A DNA stretch of 64,000 nt from NCBI GenBank assembly GCA_020851455.1, contig JADZCT010000020.1, forward strand, positions 124,001 to 188,000, read 5' to 3'. The notes beneath the pieces are model-generated. The model ran no database searches. It was given only the letters and a program-made list of their open reading frames with translations, and was not told where the DNA came from. Shown here one piece after another: positions 61,627 through 64,000 of the stretch. The DNA comes from Gemmatimonadaceae bacterium. Lineage in GTDB: Bacteria; Gemmatimonadota; Gemmatimonadetes; Gemmatimonadales; Gemmatimonadaceae. The position numbers were made by a program, and so were the translations under genes. Every line of letters starts with the position of its first letter. Position 1 is the first letter of the stretch.

Positions 61627-61655
61627 TTGCTTGCAAACACGTGAAGGTCTAAGTT
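61627..61655 (+). promoter_or_regulatory. Possible -35/-10 promoter TTGCTT-17-TAAGTT
   Basis: TTGCTT (61627-61632), an exact 17-nt spacer and TAAGTT (61650-61655). It fits a housekeeping promoter for the protease gene at 61740. That would leave a 5' untranslated stretch of about 78 nt without other visible features. Confidence 0.4.
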
Positions 61656-61739
61656 GTTCGTCCAGCGTGCTGGCCACCATGCGCGCGCCATCGTCGCGCA
61701 AGCCGAAGCGCCGCCTCTTACAACTCCGCTGCCATCCAA

Positions 61740-62675
61740 ATGCTCATCAACCTGCTGCCCGATTTCTTCGCGGTGCTGCAGGACTCCGAGCCCGAAGCCG
61801 CCTATCGCCGGTACATGGAGGCGCACGCTCCGCTGCTCAACGCGTATTGGCACAACTATGTCATTGAGCCCGCTGGCCCGCAGTTTGATGACATTGTTCG
61901 TTCCACCGTGCGCGCCAATCGCGACGATCTTCGGGCCATGCTCGCGCGTACCGACGTTGCCGCCATGGCTCGCCAGACCGCATTCCGGTGCCACTCGCTC
62001 TTCGAAATGGAGGCCGAAGCCGACGTCATCCTCATGGTCGGCGTCGGCGCCGCGAACGCCGGTGAACTTGTCGTCCACGGCGACGCTGCGGCATTCGTAT
62101 GCCTCGAACATTTCACGAGTGCCGTCAACCCAGCCACGAGAAGCCTGGGGCTCGACCCTGAACTGATTCCGATGTGGCTGGCGCACGAACTGGCGCACGG
62201 CGTGCGCTACACTTCTCCTGCAAGCCGTAGCGAGACTCGCGACATCGTGGCGTCGTCAGACGGCTACTACTCTTACTGGGATACCGGCCGGCGGGCCACG
62301 CTGCGCGAACACCTCGTCAACGAAGGGCTCGCCGTGCACGCTGCCCGTCAAGTAAGCCCCGGCCACGCGCCGTGGGAGTATTTCGGATACGAGCGCCGGC
62401 AGTACGTGCGTATCCGCGAACTCGAGGACTCCATCGCGCGGGCGGCGCGCGAAGACCTCGACAACACCGGACTTGGCCTCCGCCTCCGCTATCTCTCCGG
62501 CGGCATGAGCGATGCCGCGCGTACCGTCAATCGCACCGTGCTGCCGGAGCGATCGGGATACTACATTGGCGCGCGCATGGTAGAAGCGTCCGTGGGCGAA
62601 CTGGGCCTCGCACGCGCCCTTCGCGCCTCCGCCGCCGCGCTCTGCACGCCCGCGAGCACAGTTCGTAGCGCTTGA
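61740..62675 (+). CDS. DUF2268-like zinc protease
   Basis: A 311-residue soluble protein. The zinc motif is HELAH (in MWLAHELAHGVRY), followed about 45 residues later by NEGLAVH, whose glutamate is the third ligand in DUF2268-type predicted proteases. The N-terminal half is helical and has no known domain. No signal peptide. Start ATG 61740 is the only one in the frame. It is convergent with mnmE. Function unknown. Confidence 0.7.
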   Translation: MLINLLPDFFAVLQDSEPEAAYRRYMEAHAPLLNAYWHNYVIEPAGPQFDDIVRSTVRANRDDLRAMLARTDVAAMARQTAFRCHSLFEMEAEADVILMVGVGAANAGELVVHGDAAAFVCLEHFTSAVNPATRSLGLDPELIPMWLAHELAHGVRYTSPASRSETRDIVASSDGYYSYWDTGRRATLREHLVNEGLAVHAARQVSPGHAPWEYFGYERRQYVRIRELEDSIARAAREDLDNTGLGLRLRYLSGGMSDAARTVNRTVLPERSGYYIGARMVEASVGELGLARALRASAAALCTPASTVRSA

Positions 62676-62678
62676 TCG

Positions 62679-64000
62679 TCACTTCCCTACGCAGAAACTG
62701 GAGAATACGCGCGCCAGGACATCGTCCGGCGAGACTGACCCGATGAGTTCGTCCAGCTCGTGAGCAGCAGCTCTCACGTGCGTCGCGCAAACGACGACGG
62801 GCAACTCCTGGCTCCGCCATGCACCCAGAAAAGTCGCCACTTCCCTCCGGGCTGCCTTGAGCGCTGAGTGCTGGCGCACGGTGACCGCTGCCGCGGCCGG
62901 CAACACGCCGCTGCCAGCCGCCCGTTGCACAGCGGCACGGATTCGCTCCCAGAGGACGGCCAGCCCGGCACCCGTCTGAGCGCTTACGGTCACGGGCAAG
63001 ACTGTGTCACCTGCCTGTACCGACAGTCGGTCGCCGACGTCGCCCTTGGTCCTGACTCCGATTACCTCGGCGCTCGTGCGCAACTTTAGTTCTCCCGTCA
63101 GGTGCGCCAGCTCGGCTGTATCGTCTGCGCACGCAAGGACGACGCTCGCCGCCCTCAGATAGCGATCGCTTACCTCGATCCCAAGCCGCTCGACCGCATC
63201 TGCCTCATCCCTGAGCCCCGCCGTGTCAACCAGGCGCACCGGCCATGGCTCCTCGTCCACGAGCACTTCCACTGCGTCCCTCGTGGTGCCTGGTTGGTCG
63301 CTCACTATCACGCGCGACTCGCCAACGAGAGCATTCAGCAGCGACGACTTTCCAGCGTTTGGCGGACCCGCCAGTACGACCAGAGCTCCATCCCGGGCGA
63401 TCGGCGCGGCAGGAACTGCGGCCAGCACGGAATCCAGCTTTGCGGCAAGGCTCCTTGCGGCTGTCTCGATTGTATCGCGGTGAATCGGCCCGCCGTCCTC
63501 CTCCGGAAAGTCAATGTCGTAGGCAAGCATCGCGTCCAAGCCTATCGCAGCCTCACGAAGCTCACGAAACAGCCGCGACAATGTGCCCGAGAGCGCACTC
63601 AGGGCTGCCCGGTGCGCAGCGCGCGTCCGTGCGTCCACCAGAGCGCCGATCGCTTCCGCCTCCAGCAGATCCATGCGACCGTTGAGCACGGCCCGCTCCG
63701 TGAACTCACCCGGGAGCGCCTCGCGCGCTCCTGATGCCACGCACGCGTCACGAATCACGGACGGGCCCGCCATCCCCCCGTGAATGTGCAGTTCGAGCGT
63801 CGGCTCGCCGGTGTAGGAGCTTCCCTGCGGAAAGAACACGGCGAGGGCGTCATCGAGCGGCCGGCCGCGCTCTCCGGGCTCGCGCAGTGCGCAGCGCACA
63901 AGCCGCCGCGGCGTCCGTGGCCAAGGGGTGACCATGCCCCTGCCGATACGCTCCGCATCAGGCCCGCTCAACCTCACGATGGCCACTGCGCCGCGCCCCG
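62679..64000 (-). CDS. mnmE: tRNA modification GTPase MnmE (5' end outside window)
   Basis: GTPase that, with MnmG, makes the wobble-uridine modification at position 34. About 440 residues are visible; the first about 12 to 15 are beyond base 64000, where the frame reads GRGAVAIVRLSG, the usual family opening. The N-terminal folate-binding domain (LELHIHGGMAGP, GEFTERAVLNGRMDL) is followed by the G domain with GPPNAGKSS, DQPGTTRD, DTAGLRD and TKGD, and by the helical region. The C-terminus is FCVGK, the conserved CxGK motif. It is convergent with the protease gene at 61740. Confidence 0.96.
   Translation of the reverse strand, partial: GRGAVAIVRLSGPDAERIGRGMVTPWPRTPRRLVRCALREPGERGRPLDDALAVFFPQGSSYTGEPTLELHIHGGMAGPSVIRDACVASGAREALPGEFTERAVLNGRMDLLEAEAIGALVDARTRAAHRAALSALSGTLSRLFRELREAAIGLDAMLAYDIDFPEEDGGPIHRDTIETAARSLAAKLDSVLAAVPAAPIARDGALVVLAGPPNAGKSSLLNALVGESRVIVSDQPGTTRDAVEVLVDEEPWPVRLVDTAGLRDEADAVERLGIEVSDRYLRAASVVLACADDTAELAHLTGELKLRTSAEVIGVRTKGDVGDRLSVQAGDTVLPVTVSAQTGAGLAVLWERIRAAVQRAAGSGVLPAAAAVTVRQHSALKAARREVATFLGAWRSQELPVVVCATHVRAAAHELDELIGSVSPDDVLARVFSSFCVGK

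Noticed and set aside
60869-61636. Minus-strand frame extending the small DUF4177-like gene over upp
   Set aside because: The upstream part is the antisense of upp; only the last 57 codons look like a protein, and they have their own TATCTT box.

Overview
This is a 64 kb stretch of G+C-rich bacterial chromosome. I see no prophage, insertion sequence, integrase or CRISPR array. Genes are tightly packed on both strands, many overlap by exactly 4 bp (ATGA or GTGA), and no gap exceeds about 250 bases. Several features point to a Gram-negative, diderm soil or water bacterium, most probably Gemmatimonadota: large exported proteins with BNR repeats, a carboxypeptidase-regulatory domain with a TonB plug, or a Gly/Arg-rich tract; a TolC-type efflux system; and many starts preceded by a -10-like box about 6 nt upstream. 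The phylum call is an inference from gene content, not from a marker gene.

Layout. 1-5.1 kb: acyl-CoA ligase (truncated by the window), exported M20 peptidase, Tat-exported DUF411 protein, tRNA-Asn, a lipoprotein and an aminotransferase. 5.2-16.8 kb: a minus-strand block with a plug-domain surface protein, a YVTN beta-propeller, an RND efflux pump (permease, adaptor, TolC) and its two-component system. A divergent PepSY protein shares a candidate regulator box made of 11-bp direct repeats. 16.8-25.7 kb: CHAD-CYTH protein, M14 peptidase, an exported Tyr-rich protein with an outer-membrane barrel, and EttA. 25.8-29 kb: a CcdA-TlpA thiol redox pair, a 2H phosphoesterase and two tandem PAP2 phosphatases.

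29.1-32.3 kb: an operon of GNAT acyltransferase, NSAR/MenC-type racemase and M20 amidohydrolase. This matches the known pathway that converts D- to L-amino acids irreversibly through N-succinyl intermediates. 32.3-43 kb: a phospholipase-D family enzyme, a plant-type enoyl-ACP reductase, a GNAT enzyme, a BNR-repeat exported protein, a flippase-like membrane protein, and an HD-GYP/HEAT pair that shares an N-terminal domain. 43-48.3 kb: transketolase, a coupled zincin and ATP-grasp pair, tRNA-Phe and prephenate dehydratase.

48.3-58.4 kb: a long minus-strand run of sigma factor, zinc-finger anti-sigma, holA, SPOR protein, mutS, cystathionine beta-synthase, ddl, a cysteine-less possible radical-SAM-like protein, a rhomboid lacking its catalytic serine, and queF. 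58.6-64 kb: Nudix hydrolase, beta-CASP ribonuclease-like protein, a small DUF4177-like protein divergent from upp, a DUF2268-like protease and mnmE (5' end cut by the window).

The most notable signals are: (1) a recurring TANNNT box 6-7 nt before the start codon in at least nine genes, which suggests widespread leaderless transcription; (2) two such boxes 1 bp apart and divergent in front of upp; (3) the D-to-L amino-acid operon; (4) two apparently inactivated enzymes in tandem upstream of queF; and (5) candidate regulator sites around the efflux system.
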